Assembly (NCBI RefSeq): GCF_030362855.1
Contig: NZ_JAUCBP010000013.1
Location: 62,001 to 126,000 of the forward strand
DNA length: 64,000 nucleotides
Direction: 5' to 3'
Source: Neoalteromonas arenosi
GTDB lineage: Bacteria > Pseudomonadota > Gammaproteobacteria > Enterobacterales > Alteromonadaceae
Shown here: positions 47,670 to 56,443 of the stretch, piece after piece
Layout of the letters: every line of letters starts with the position of its first letter
How positions within the stretch are numbered: position 1 is the first letter of the stretch
Program-made: the position numbers and the translations under genes
Notes under the pieces: generated by a model
Told to the model about the DNA's origin: nothing
What the model saw: the letters and a program-made list of their open reading frames with translations, nothing else
The model's database searches: none

Positions 47670-48055
47670 CTTATGCGTTGTCGCCAGTCATCAACGGTGG
47701 CCACCAGAAGCTGCTGAATGGTATCCGTTTGTGCCGCTTTGGTGCGTTTAATTCGCACACATGAGCGGCCACAATCGAACGTCTGGAAAACTGCACCGGT
47801 CGGGTCGACACGTTTTACATCACCGACATACACGCTGACATAGTTCTTCTGTGCATTCATACAACAAATCGCATCACCATCAACTTGTACCGCAGCTTCA
47901 GGTGTGCCAAAGGCTAGCATGCCATATTTTATAAAGGGTACTGAATCTGGTGCAAGCGAACGGATGCTAGCGCTGATGTCTTCAATTAAGGCTTTGCGCC
48001 AATCTTGATCTAGGCTCGCCATATAGGCTTGAGGCGATTCACAGTTGTGTTGCAT
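47666..48055 (-). CDS. DUF1801 domain protein
   Basis: A 129-aa protein with the DUF1801 pattern: SIRSLAPDSVPFIKYGMLAFG followed by VSVYVGDV and a C-terminal FDCGRSCVRIKR strand. This fold is related to YdhG/frataxin-like small proteins; function unknown. The ATG at 48055 has AAGGAG five bases upstream. It is 14 bases downstream of the HAD gene, so probably its partner in transcription. Confidence 0.8.
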   Translation of the reverse strand: MQHNCESPQAYMASLDQDWRKALIEDISASIRSLAPDSVPFIKYGMLAFGTPEAAVQVDGDAICCMNAQKNYVSVYVGDVKRVDPTGAVFQTFDCGRSCVRIKRTKAAQTDTIQQLLVATVDDWRQRIS

Positions 48056-48069
48056 TTCGCTCCTTTTCA

Positions 48070-48585
48070 CTAACCAAATGGCGAATAGCAAAAGCGCATG
48101 TTGGCATTTGCCGCGGCCTGTTCGTCATAGATGTAATCACCTACATACAATAGTTGTTCAGTGGGGATTTGCCAACGTTCTGCTATCAACAAAAGCGCAG
48201 TGGGGTCAGGTTTGGCGGGAGCATCTTCTCGGGTCAGTACCAACTGAATGGGAATTGCGTTTTGGGTAATTTTACGTTGCGTTGCTGCCACACAATTACG
48301 CGTAACAATTGCCATTGGGATATTGCGCGCAACGAGTGACTCAACAAAAGACCGCGCGCCTGTTAACCAGCGAGCATGAATGGCATCGTCAAGTTCGTGC
48401 TGGAGCACAATACCGTGGGCTCGGGCTCTGGCCTCGGGGGTGGGAAGTGCATCGATGTAGGCTAAAAGGTCGACGCCGTCAGGGCATCCTACAGCCTGTC
48501 GAATAGCATTAAAATCTAGGTTGGATTCAACAAGGGTGCCGTCTAAGTCAAAAATAACGCCTTGTGCGCTTTGTATATCAATCAT
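48070..48585 (-). CDS. HAD family hydrolase (phosphoglycolate phosphatase-like)
   Basis: A 171-aa HAD phosphatase with motif I VIFDLDGTLVESN (about residues 10-22), motif II IVTRN, Lys in APAKPDP and motif III YVGDYIYDEQAA. The small cap region is alpha-helical. It is shorter than typical Gph (about 220-250 aa). ATG at 48585 is preferred to the TTG one codon upstream. It lies divergent from yebG; the LexA box stands 20 bases before its start. Confidence 0.85.
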   Translation of the reverse strand: MIDIQSAQGVIFDLDGTLVESNLDFNAIRQAVGCPDGVDLLAYIDALPTPEARARAHGIVLQHELDDAIHARWLTGARSFVESLVARNIPMAIVTRNCVAATQRKITQNAIPIQLVLTREDAPAKPDPTALLLIAERWQIPTEQLLYVGDYIYDEQAAANANMRFCYSPFG

Positions 48586-48604
48586 CAATTACTAAGCCTT
48601 AAAA

Positions 48605-48624
48605 TACTGTTTATTTATACAGTT
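48605..48624 (+). promoter_or_regulatory. LexA (SOS) box upstream of yebG
   Basis: TACTGTTTATTTATACAGTT has the CTG-N10-CAG core with an AT-rich centre and differs little from the E. coli SOS consensus. It stands 46 bases before the yebG ATG. It may also affect the divergent HAD gene. Confidence 0.85.
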
Positions 48625-48670
48625 CAATGGTGTATGGTTACATCAACTGTTCACCAAGAGGGTGCCGAAA

Positions 48671-48964
48671 ATGGCGATTAGCATTCAATACGTAGTTACT
48701 TACAAAGGGGTTGAGAAATTGGTCACAACGGATAAAAAAGCCGCCGATCAGTACGACAAGATGCTCGACGTTGCAGACAATTTGCAGCAATATTTAACCG
48801 CAAAAGGCGTTGCAATGTCGGAAGCAGAATTAGAATCTCTCACCTTCTTACTCGCTCAAGAAAAGCTGAACGTGAGTAAATTACTAAAGGGTAGTCCAGC
48901 GGATCAACTTCTGGCAGAAGATGCGGCCGAAGTGGTAGAGATTAACAGCGCAAAAGCGAGTTAA
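48671..48964 (+). CDS. yebG: YebG family SOS-response protein
   Basis: A 97-aa protein with the family start MAISIQYVVTYKGVEKLVTT and the pattern KKAADQYDKMLDVADNL. YebG is induced by DNA damage in E. coli; its molecular role is not settled. The LexA box upstream agrees with this. ATG at 48671 is chosen because AGAGG stands nine bases before it; a GTG at 48662 would overlap that ribosome site. Confidence 0.92.
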   Translation: MAISIQYVVTYKGVEKLVTTDKKAADQYDKMLDVADNLQQYLTAKGVAMSEAELESLTFLLAQEKLNVSKLLKGSPADQLLAEDAAEVVEINSAKAS

Positions 48965-48972
48965 GGCGGGAT

Positions 48973-50913
48973 TTAGGCCGATTCTAATTGGCTTGTTTGT
49001 GTCACTGGAAACTCGATAAACACGGTCAAGCCATCATCGGGTTCGCAGTAGCAATTGATTTTACCATTCAAGCGCTGGGTCGCTAAGTTGTACACAATAC
49101 TTAAACCTAGGCCGCTGCCACCAGACTGTCTGCTGGTGGTGTAGAAAGGATCAAAGAGCTTGGGAAGCGATTCCGGTGGAACCCCTTGGCCATTGTCTTT
49201 GTAGGTTAAATCCAACTCACTATTGCCCGTGAGGTGAAATTCAATCGAGACTACCCTCTCTCCTTCATGCTCGTCTGAATAAGCGTGCTTTATCGTGTTT
49301 AAAATCAAGTTACCAAGAATCTGACTAAACGCCCCAGGGTAAGTTTCAATATAACAATCCGGTGGCCCTTCTAGCTCAACGGTAATGCTATGTCGATCTA
49401 GCTCTTTTTGCAGACTGCGCAGCACCAAATTGATGTACTCATGAACATTAATCGCCCGCTTTTGTTCGCTCGACTGGTCAACTGAAACCGCCTTGAAACT
49501 CTGGATAAGTTCAGCAGCGCGCTCTGTGTTTTTACTCAATATCTCCATGCAGCTGGTGGCATTGTCGATGAAATCTGACATCACCGAACGCGATAACTTA
49601 TTATTGGCATATGCGTCTTTAAGTGTTGTTAGACTATTCTCAAGAATACTGGTGGCGGTCACGCAGACGCCTATGGGCGTATTTACTTCATGAGCAACAC
49701 CCGCAACTAGTACACCAATCTGCGACATCTTTTCTGACTCGACCAGCTGATTTTGCGTTCTGATCAGCTCGCGGTTGATTTTCTTAACTTCAGTAAGTGC
49801 TTGTTCTAATGCTTCGGTGCGATTGGCCACTTTCGCTTCTAAGCCTTCTTGATGCTCGCGAATATCCTTACCCATCTCATTGAGTAACTGAGCGACGTTG
49901 CGAAATTCAATAAAAGGCAAATTGGCTTCAGTGTTTGAAAAATCACCTTGGTGAAACTTTCTGACTATTTGGTTTAATCCATCCAAAGGTTTTAGCTCTA
50001 GCCGAACAAACATATAACCTACTAACAAGAAGGCAATAACAATAATACCTGCATAGAGGCTAAACCGAGCGGTCAGTACATCGATGGGCGCAAGAGCGAC
50101 ATCTTCACGCAAATAAAAGTTAGCCTTTAGTTCAACTTGATTCTCAAATAAAGAAATGGAGGCCTGTGCATTGAGAATGTCGACATCCTCTTCCGCTGGA
50201 TCAAATGTTAATGTCACATTATCACTGGATATCGATGCCAAAGATAATTCACCACTGCGTTGATAGATCAATCGAGCTACATCTTCGATCAATATTACTG
50301 CAACCAGAGCTCCGGTATAGGTAGAGCGTGAATCTAGGCGTTCGGTTTCGCTTAGATATAGTGGAATCGACAACACCAGCAAGTGGCCAGAAATTTCGCT
50401 ACTTAACGGTACATTGCGTGTAATTTCGAATAACTCTCTTGCCAACTCAGGATGATATTTAATGCTCGCTTCGATTACTGATAAACGCTGGGGTTTATCC
50501 TTGGCGGACATTTCAGCGAGCCATTCAGAGGGTAAAGTAAGCGCTTCAGTTGGTGATGCTTCGACCACACCACCACGAGCATCTAACAGCATTGCAGATG
50601 CAACAAAAGGGTTTTGAAATTCAAAATCACTCAATGCATTGGCGGCACTGTAACCAAACAACAATGATTGACCTGCCAGTGCAACGTTCTTATCTCGTGC
50701 TAACTGTTCGAGTGAGATATAGGCTTTCTCTAATGCGAATTGCGCAGTACTCATTACCCGATCAGCTACGGCCCGTTGTTGCTCGACTTGCTGGTCGATT
50801 TGCAAAGTGCGGAAGCTAGAAATAAAAAATGCGCTGAGCAGCAATAACGGTACCAGAGCACAAAGCACAAATTGAATAATCAATGTGAACTTTAACGATA
50901 CCGATTTAATCAT
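48973..50913 (-). CDS. Transmembrane sensor histidine kinase
   Basis: A 646-aa kinase with two membrane helices (about residues 9-30 and 281-303) framing a periplasmic sensor of about 250 residues that looks like a double-Cache fold. Then come HAMP-like sequence, a coiled coil, the phospho-acceptor region VAGVAHEVNTPIG (His about 413) and an ATPase domain with NLILNTIKHA, DNGQGV and GSGLGLSIV. It overlaps the solute-binding-protein gene upstream by eight bases, so the two are co-expressed. No response regulator is adjacent. Confidence 0.92.
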   Translation of the reverse strand: MIKSVSLKFTLIIQFVLCALVPLLLLSAFFISSFRTLQIDQQVEQQRAVADRVMSTAQFALEKAYISLEQLARDKNVALAGQSLLFGYSAANALSDFEFQNPFVASAMLLDARGGVVEASPTEALTLPSEWLAEMSAKDKPQRLSVIEASIKYHPELARELFEITRNVPLSSEISGHLLVLSIPLYLSETERLDSRSTYTGALVAVILIEDVARLIYQRSGELSLASISSDNVTLTFDPAEEDVDILNAQASISLFENQVELKANFYLREDVALAPIDVLTARFSLYAGIIVIAFLLVGYMFVRLELKPLDGLNQIVRKFHQGDFSNTEANLPFIEFRNVAQLLNEMGKDIREHQEGLEAKVANRTEALEQALTEVKKINRELIRTQNQLVESEKMSQIGVLVAGVAHEVNTPIGVCVTATSILENSLTTLKDAYANNKLSRSVMSDFIDNATSCMEILSKNTERAAELIQSFKAVSVDQSSEQKRAINVHEYINLVLRSLQKELDRHSITVELEGPPDCYIETYPGAFSQILGNLILNTIKHAYSDEHEGERVVSIEFHLTGNSELDLTYKDNGQGVPPESLPKLFDPFYTTSRQSGGSGLGLSIVYNLATQRLNGKINCYCEPDDGLTVFIEFPVTQTSQLESA

Positions 50914-52126
50914 CTTTATGCTCTATTTGGCGTTGTGCCTGTAAGGCAACAGTTTGCATGTAAACACGTGTTTCATCGACGGTTAGTCGATTGGCAAAAA
51001 ATAAGCTTAAGCCTTTTCGCAAACTATTCCAAATCGGAACGAACGCACTGTCTGCTGGCATATGATAGGCATCGCTATGCATTTGCCAAAGCTGATAAAC
51101 CAGGGGGGAATCGGTTAGGCGGGCTATATTTCCGGGGTTTGCCGGTACCATTGAAGTTGTTTCAATCAGGTAGGCTTGAGCATAGTCACTCAGCATGAAA
51201 TCCGTAAATGTTCTAATTGCCTCGTGTTTGGTGCTATTCCAACTGTCTCCTGGATATGTAAGCACAACAGCTGATGAGAGGCTGCGCATCTTGTGTTGCT
51301 GATAGCTAGGAAGAGGTGAAATGCCTAAGTCTTCGCCCAATGCATTGCGGGCATCGGACAAAGCCCATGTGCCATTAATTGCATAAGCAACATTACCGGC
51401 GTAAAAGTCCACCGATACACAGTCATAGCCGCATTGTGAATCGGTTACACCTAGCTCACTTAAGTATCTATAGAACGTCAGTGCTGAAGCAACTTCTGGC
51501 GTATCTAAATTGGGCCTGCCATTCAATACAAATTGATTTTCAAACAAGGTCATAAAATGGGCAACCCAATAGCTTTCGCCAAAAAGCACGCCCACCGGTA
51601 AAATGTTGCGCGACTGTAAAACTGACGCTTGACCCAGGATTTGCTCCCAGGACGCTGCAGGCTCACGGATCAGGGACTTGTTGTAGTACAACACCAGTTG
51701 ATTGACTAACTGAATGGGAACACTGTAAAGCTTATCGTTTACTAGTAGTGAATCTCTTATTGCGTCAGGCAAACTTTCAGGTAAATAGTCCTGCGGCACT
51801 TGAGATAATGCCAACTGCTCTGCATACACGGTATTGTCTGATGAGAGGATGGCAATATCCGGACTGTTGTTATTCAGAATGGTTTTGAAAATTGACGATT
51901 TTAAATCTTCGTTTGGAATATTGACGACATTAATAGAGATACCTTCATTCTGCGCACTAAACGTATCGGCTAAATGGTAGAGCGGCCCATTGAGCTGATC
52001 GGAGGCATACCAGATGTTGAGGGTAATAGATTCATCATCGGATTGAGCAAATGCAACTTGACTCGCTACGATTGCCCATATCAAATTTATTGTTGACCAC
52101 TTGCGCTTGCAGATACATTTCATCAT
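50906..52126 (-). CDS. Extracellular solute-binding protein (ABC family 1 type)
   Basis: A 406-aa periplasmic binding protein; signal peptide ends AFA before QSDDES. The fold pattern (LNIWYASDQLNGPLYHLADTF, VNIPNEDLKS, SPDIAILSSD, LYYNKSL, AINGTWAL) resembles sugar-binding subunits of ABC importers. No permease or ATPase gene is nearby; it is instead coupled by eight bases to a histidine kinase. The likely role is to present a ligand to that sensor. A GTG one codon upstream is an alternative start. Confidence 0.88.
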   Translation of the reverse strand: MMKCICKRKWSTINLIWAIVASQVAFAQSDDESITLNIWYASDQLNGPLYHLADTFSAQNEGISINVVNIPNEDLKSSIFKTILNNNSPDIAILSSDNTVYAEQLALSQVPQDYLPESLPDAIRDSLLVNDKLYSVPIQLVNQLVLYYNKSLIREPAASWEQILGQASVLQSRNILPVGVLFGESYWVAHFMTLFENQFVLNGRPNLDTPEVASALTFYRYLSELGVTDSQCGYDCVSVDFYAGNVAYAINGTWALSDARNALGEDLGISPLPSYQQHKMRSLSSAVVLTYPGDSWNSTKHEAIRTFTDFMLSDYAQAYLIETTSMVPANPGNIARLTDSPLVYQLWQMHSDAYHMPADSAFVPIWNSLRKGLSLFFANRLTVDETRVYMQTVALQAQRQIEHKDD

Positions 52127-52210
52127 CACTTAGAAAAAATATAGGCATTTTGAACATTTTGCAAAGTCTCAGTGCTATTGAACTAGCCCGTTCGGTGTTC
52201 TTTTTACGGC

Positions 52211-52240
52211 AAAAAAAAGCACGCTTGAAGCGTGCTTTTT
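52211..52240. terminator. Bidirectional terminator after the tyrosine catabolism genes
   Basis: AAAAGCACGCT and AGCGTGCTTTT form a perfect 11-bp stem with a three-base TGA loop and A/T runs on both sides. Read on the minus strand, it follows the fumarylacetoacetase-like gene by 22 bases and ends in a T-run. Confidence 0.9.
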
Positions 52241-52261
52241 AGATCTTTTAACTAGCGGCTG

Positions 52262-53269
52262 TTACTGCTTGACTACCTGTTGCGCGATTTGACCAAAAAT
52301 TGACTGGCCTTGTGAATCGAACATTTCGATGGCTACGCTATCGCCAAATTTCATAAAGGGTGTCGTTGGCTGACCGTTTTGTATAGTCTCAATCATGCGG
52401 ATTTCCGCAATACAACTGTAACCTACACCGCCGTCTTTAACTGGTTTTCCAGGGCCACCGTCGAGTTTATTTGAAACCGTACCCGAGCCAATAATAGTGC
52501 CTGCCGCCAAAGGTCTGGTCTTGGCTGCGTGGGCGATTAATTGACCAAAATGAAATGTCATGTCAATGCCCGCATCGGGTTGACCGAATACTTCGCCATT
52601 AAGGTGCGAAACGAGTGGCAATTGCAATTTTCCACCTTGCCAAGCGTCACCTAGCATTTCAGGCGTGACACAAACAGGGCTAAACGCGCTTGAAGGCTTG
52701 GACTGGAAAAAACCAAAACCCTTCGCCAGTTCGCCAGGGATCAAGCCGCGCAGTGATACGTCATTAACGATCATGATTAAGCGGATGTAATCCAACGCCT
52801 CTTCAGCGCCTACACCCATGGGTACATCACCAGTCACTACTGCGATTTCGGCTTCAAAGTCGATACCAAAACCATCATCTTGTGGCATTACGATATTGTC
52901 ACGTGGGCCAAGGAAGCTGTCTGATCCGCCTTGATACATCAATGGGTCAGTCCAAAAACTCGCCGGCATTTCGGCATTCCGCGCTTTGCGGACTAATTCT
53001 ACGTGATTGACATAAGCGCTCCCGTCCGCCCACTGAAATGCGCGCGGTAATGGCGAGTGACAGTCTTCTTGGACAAAGGCTTCGCCGTCAATTTCACCGT
53101 TTTCTAATTGTGCGAAACGATGCGCAAGTTGCTCACTCACTGAGTCCCAATTGTCCAATGCATATTGCATAGTTGAAGCGATCCCCTGAGCTGATGTCAT
53201 CTTCGTCAAATTAGTATTGACGATTACTAACTGACCATCACGGCCGCCTTTCAAACTCGCTAATTTCAT
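52262..53269 (-). CDS. fahA: Fumarylacetoacetate hydrolase family protein
   Basis: A 335-aa protein of the FAH fold that would cut fumarylacetoacetate to fumarate and acetoacetate, the last step of tyrosine breakdown. The metal site is visible in DFEAEIAVVTGDVP (about residues 135-148) and the catalytic-loop region around VNDVSLRG. The core ends with GTIIGSGTVSN. The short bacterial form lacks the eukaryotic N-terminal domain. Its ATG overlaps the VOC gene stop by four bases. Confidence 0.88.
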   Translation of the reverse strand: MKLASLKGGRDGQLVIVNTNLTKMTSAQGIASTMQYALDNWDSVSEQLAHRFAQLENGEIDGEAFVQEDCHSPLPRAFQWADGSAYVNHVELVRKARNAEMPASFWTDPLMYQGGSDSFLGPRDNIVMPQDDGFGIDFEAEIAVVTGDVPMGVGAEEALDYIRLIMIVNDVSLRGLIPGELAKGFGFFQSKPSSAFSPVCVTPEMLGDAWQGGKLQLPLVSHLNGEVFGQPDAGIDMTFHFGQLIAHAAKTRPLAAGTIIGSGTVSNKLDGGPGKPVKDGGVGYSCIAEIRMIETIQNGQPTTPFMKFGDSVAIEMFDSQGQSIFGQIAQQVVKQ

Positions 53270-53814
53270 GCTTTTGCTCCTGGAAAACCTTTACCATTGT
53301 GCAGCCAATCGGCGTGCTTCGGGGCTTTTTTAGTTTGCGCCCACTCTTCAAGCATTGCCGGCGCTACGCGTTTCAACTCTGCCATCATTTCCGGCGTTTG
53401 AGTATTGGTTGCCAATTCAATACGGTGTCCGTTGGGATCAAAGAAGTAAATTGATTGGAAAATACCGTGATCAGTTGGACCCAACACTTTAATATCATCA
53501 GCTTCAAGTTTGGCTTTCGCCGCTAATAAGTCGTCCATACTAGGCACTTCAAACGCGATGTGCTGTACCCACTCAGGCGTATTGCCGTCGCGTCCCATTT
53601 GCGGGGAGTTTGGCAACTCAAAAAACGCCAACACGTTGCCACAGCCGGCATCCAAAAATACATGCATGTATGGATCAGGTGCTTGCGTAGAGGGTACTTT
53701 GTCTTCAGCAATCGCCAATTGAAAATCCATATTCAAATAGTGCTGATAAAACTCAACCGTTTGTTTGGCATCATTACAACGATACGCCACATGATGGATT
53801 CTTGAGAGTTGCAT
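53266..53814 (-). CDS. VOC superfamily (glyoxalase/dioxygenase fold) protein
   Basis: A 182-aa metalloenzyme of the vicinal-oxygen-chelate fold. Probable metal ligands are His8 (IHHVAYR), Glu66 (AFFELP), His85 (WVQHIAFEV) and Glu133 (NGHRIELA). The C-terminal 45 residues are an extra tail. Position between hppD and fahA, where homogentisate dioxygenase and maleylacetoacetate isomerase might be expected, suggests a role in the same pathway, but its reaction cannot be read from sequence. Confidence 0.8.
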   Translation of the reverse strand: MQLSRIHHVAYRCNDAKQTVEFYQHYLNMDFQLAIAEDKVPSTQAPDPYMHVFLDAGCGNVLAFFELPNSPQMGRDGNTPEWVQHIAFEVPSMDDLLAAKAKLEADDIKVLGPTDHGIFQSIYFFDPNGHRIELATNTQTPEMMAELKRVAPAMLEEWAQTKKAPKHADWLHNGKGFPGAKA

Positions 53815-53816
53815 GC

Positions 53817-54905
53817 TTACGCTTCCTCTTTAGTGTTTATCACACCGCGTGCTACTTGGTCGCGTTCGATGGACTCGAACAAGGCTTTAAAGTTGCCTTC
53901 GCCAAATCCTTCGTCTTGTTTGCGTTGAATAAATTCAAAGAACACTGGGCCAAGGACGGTCTCTGAGAATATCTGCAACAACAAGCGAGGCTGACCGCCT
54001 TCGGTGGTGCCATCCAGCAAAATGCCGCGTGCTTGCAATTCATCCACGGGTTCACCGTGACCAGGTAAGCGCTCTTCAAGCATTTCGTAGTAGGTCGCTG
54101 GTGGTGCGGTCATAAACTTCATGCCGAGTTTCTTCAAACGATCCCAACACGCAGGTAGGTCGTCACATGCAAAAGCAATGTGCTGAATACCTTCGCCATT
54201 GTAAGCCATTAAAAATTCTTCGATTTGGCCGCCACCGCCGCCACCTGCTTCTTCATTTAGTGGAATGCGAATTTTGCCGTCAGGCGCTGTCATTGCTTTA
54301 GATAGCAATCCAGTATATTCGCCTTTGATATCGAAGTAACGAATTTCACGGAAGTTAAACAGGTTGGTGTAGAAATCTGCCCAATAGCCCATGCGACCGC
54401 GATAGACGTTGTGGGTTAAGTGATCAAGTGTGTGGAAACCACAGCCTTCTGGATGACGGTCAACACCTTCAATCCACTCAAAGTCGATATCGTAAATCGT
54501 TTCGCCTTCTTTATAGCGATCAATCAAATAAAGTGCTGCGCCACCGATACCTTTGATTGCGGGTAAACGCAATTCCATTGGGCCGGTGTATAGCTCAACC
54601 GGCTGCGCACCTTTGCGCAGTGCCTCGTTGTAGGCAAACTGTGCATCTTTAACGCGAAATGCCATGCCACACGCCGAAGGACCGTGCTCTTCTGCGTAAT
54701 AGGCTGCCGGGCTTTTTTTCTCGTAGTTGGTGATGAAATTGATGTCACCTTGGCGCCACAGCTCAACTTCTTTTGATTTGTGCACAGCAACTTTGGTAAA
54801 ACCCATCATTTCAAACACAGGCTCTAAGATGCCTTTTTCTGGTGCAGTAAATTCTACAAATTCAAAGCCATCTAAGCCCATCGGGTTTTCAAATAAATCT
54901 GCCAT
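53817..54905 (-). CDS. hppD: 4-hydroxyphenylpyruvate dioxygenase
   Basis: Non-heme iron enzyme that turns 4-hydroxyphenylpyruvate into homogentisate. The 362-aa sequence has two VOC domains; iron ligands are His in [12 protein letters not shown] (about 164), His in [10 protein letters not shown] (about 242) and Glu in FFEFIQR (about 322). [19 protein letters not shown] and the C-terminal [16 protein letters not shown] are diagnostic. First gene of the operon hppD-VOC-fahA, divergent from a marR gene with an operator cluster between. Confidence 0.95.
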   Translation of the reverse strand: MADLFENPMGLDGFEFVEFTAPEKGILEPVFEMMGFTKVAVHKSKEVELWRQGDINFITNYEKKSPAAYYAEEHGPSACGMAFRVKDAQFAYNEALRKGAQPVELYTGPMELRLPAIKGIGGAALYLIDRYKEGETIYDIDFEWIEGVDRHPEGCGFHTLDHLTHNVYRGRMGYWADFYTNLFNFREIRYFDIKGEYTGLLSKAMTAPDGKIRIPLNEEAGGGGGGQIEEFLMAYNGEGIQHIAFACDDLPACWDRLKKLGMKFMTAPPATYYEMLEERLPGHGEPVDELQARGILLDGTTEGGQPRLLLQIFSETVLGPVFFEFIQRKQDEGFGEGNFKALFESIERDQVARGVINTKEEA

Positions 54906-54958
54906 TGCTCAATATCCTCGTAGATGATTAGTTGACTATTCGTGCCAAATGATCAGTA

Positions 54959-54999
54959 ATAGTTGTGATAGCAACTAAATTAGTTGTTAGTGCAACTAA
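54959..54999. promoter_or_regulatory. MarR-type operator cluster between hppD and marR
   Basis: Alternating half-sites of CAACTAA/TTAGTTG: AGTTG at 54961-54965, CAACTAA at 54972-54978, TTAGTTG at 54980-54986 and CAACTAA at 54993-54999. Two perfect palindromes share the central half-site (CAACTAA-A-TTAGTTG, and TTAGTTG-N6-CAACTAA). Another TTAGTTG lies at 54928-54934 near hppD. Confidence 0.75.
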
Positions 55000-55045
55000 T
55001 GTCAAGTTGTGACCCGTTTATGCCGCCAATGAGGGTAAAGTTTTT

Positions 55046-55507
55046 ATGACAAAAGCCAATCAAGAACATCTTAAGTTAGAGCGATTTTTACCCTACCGCC
55101 TATCGATTCTGTCGAATAAAGTGAGCGGCATTATTGCTGAGACTTATAAAGATAAATTTGCTTTGTCGATCACTGAGTGGCGGATCATGGCGGTGCTCGG
55201 TGAGTTTTCCGATATCTCGGCAGATGAGATATCGTCTAAAACACAGCTAGAGAAATCGATTTTGAGTCGCGCAATTAGCAAACTGTTAAAGCGTAATTTG
55301 ATTGAGCGCAGTATTGCCGCAGACGATCGCCGCCGCTCAGAAATTCGTCTGTCGGCCACCGGTATGACGGTCTACAGAGAAATTGTGCCTCTGTCGTATC
55401 AATACGAAGAGGCATTGCTCAAGTGCTTAACGGAGTCCGAGCAACGCCAGTTTAGTGAGTTAATTGACCGTTTGTATGCACACGCGGACTCGCTCAACAC
55501 GCCCTAG
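55046..55507 (+). CDS. MarR family transcriptional regulator
   Basis: A 153-aa winged-helix repressor. The DNA-binding part is ISADEISSKTQLEKSILSRA followed by ISKLLKRNLIERS (about residues 53-85) and the wing AADDRRRSEIRLSATG. It is divergent from hppD across the CAACTAA operator cluster, so it probably represses the tyrosine catabolism operon and itself, with a pathway aromatic acid as likely inducer. Its 3' end overlaps the convergent hydrolase gene by 14 bases. Confidence 0.9.
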   Translation: MTKANQEHLKLERFLPYRLSILSNKVSGIIAETYKDKFALSITEWRIMAVLGEFSDISADEISSKTQLEKSILSRAISKLLKRNLIERSIAADDRRRSEIRLSATGMTVYREIVPLSYQYEEALLKCLTESEQRQFSELIDRLYAHADSLNTP

Positions 55508-56357
55508 TTTGGGCGTTGAAATACTCGAAAATATCCGGCCATAACGCACTGGCATTACTGCGAAAGTAGCCCATGTGACCGATTTCGCGCACGCCAATCG
55601 ACTCAGCACTCACCGTAACCCGTTCCAGAGGACTATTGCGATAGTAACGCACAAATGCATCGCGCGAGGCAGGCATGGCCCATTTATCGTCAGCTGCCGT
55701 CACCGCTTTGATGGGCGTTTTGACGGCGGCGAATAGCGCTTCCATTTCGGGATGCTTGGGATCGTTAAAAAAGTAGTAGGGAAATCGACACCAGCGTTTC
55801 CATTGGCGGTAGACGCCCAAGGGTAAGTCTTCACCCATACCCAACACACTCCAACCCAAGAAGCCTTTCCAGCGGGTAATGACCGGCGCTATCACATTCC
55901 ACATCAGTTTCACGCGCCACTTTTCCATAGCGGGCATCCAGCCGTGCCAACCGGCGCCAGTACCGAAGAAATAGGCTGCGCTGATACGTTCGTGATTACT
56001 GAGTAAGCCCAGCGCATGGCCACCATAGGAGTGCCCTACGATAAAAGTGGGCAAATCAATCGCGGCAGCGAATTCGACTACGGCGGATAAATCTTGGCGC
56101 GCCCAATCGCGATAATCCATATTAAAACCCCGTAGTGTGCGTGGGGCTGACTCGCCAATACCACGATAATCGAAGGTGATTACGTGATATCCCTGAATGA
56201 CAGCGTGCTCGGCAAACTTGCGATAGAACCCCTGAGGTACACCTGTGGCGCTAGCAACAACTATTACTCCACGCGGTTGCGACGCAGAAAACACCCGCCC
56301 TTGAATCGTATAACCGTCGGCGGTAACAAATGACTGTTTATTCGTTATGACTGGCAT
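55494..56357 (-). CDS. Alpha/beta hydrolase
   Basis: A 287-aa hydrolase with nucleophile elbow GHSYGGHAL (Ser about residue 105), oxyanion-side VASATGVPQGFYRKFA and the late His in REIGHMGYFR. It resembles serine-aminopeptidase-like esterases found with redox or electrophile regulators. The ATG at 56357 is chosen (GGGGTC upstream); the frame extends 11 codons further through the promoter region. The MerR-type promoter at 56391-56421 points toward this gene. Confidence 0.82.
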   Translation of the reverse strand: MPVITNKQSFVTADGYTIQGRVFSASQPRGVIVVASATGVPQGFYRKFAEHAVIQGYHVITFDYRGIGESAPRTLRGFNMDYRDWARQDLSAVVEFAAAIDLPTFIVGHSYGGHALGLLSNHERISAAYFFGTGAGWHGWMPAMEKWRVKLMWNVIAPVITRWKGFLGWSVLGMGEDLPLGVYRQWKRWCRFPYYFFNDPKHPEMEALFAAVKTPIKAVTAADDKWAMPASRDAFVRYYRNSPLERVTVSAESIGVREIGHMGYFRSNASALWPDIFEYFNAQTRAC

Positions 56358-56390
56358 TGAAGACCCCATTGCTCGATGACCTTGGGGCAA

Positions 56391-56421
56391 TGATAAAGTA
56401 TGGAGTATACTCCATAGTCAA
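56391..56421 (-). promoter_or_regulatory. MerR-type promoter and 18-bp palindromic operator
   Basis: A perfect palindrome, TATGGAGTATACTCCATA, lies at 56399-56416. On the minus strand it sits between TTGACT (-35, 56416-56421) and TTATCA (-10, 56391-56396), a 19-base spacer as is typical of MerR-activated promoters. On the plus strand TTGGGG (56382-56387) and TATACT (56406-56411) could serve merR itself, with the -10 inside the operator. Confidence 0.8.
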
Positions 56422-56443
56422 GGGTTTATTAGAGGATTGTTTT

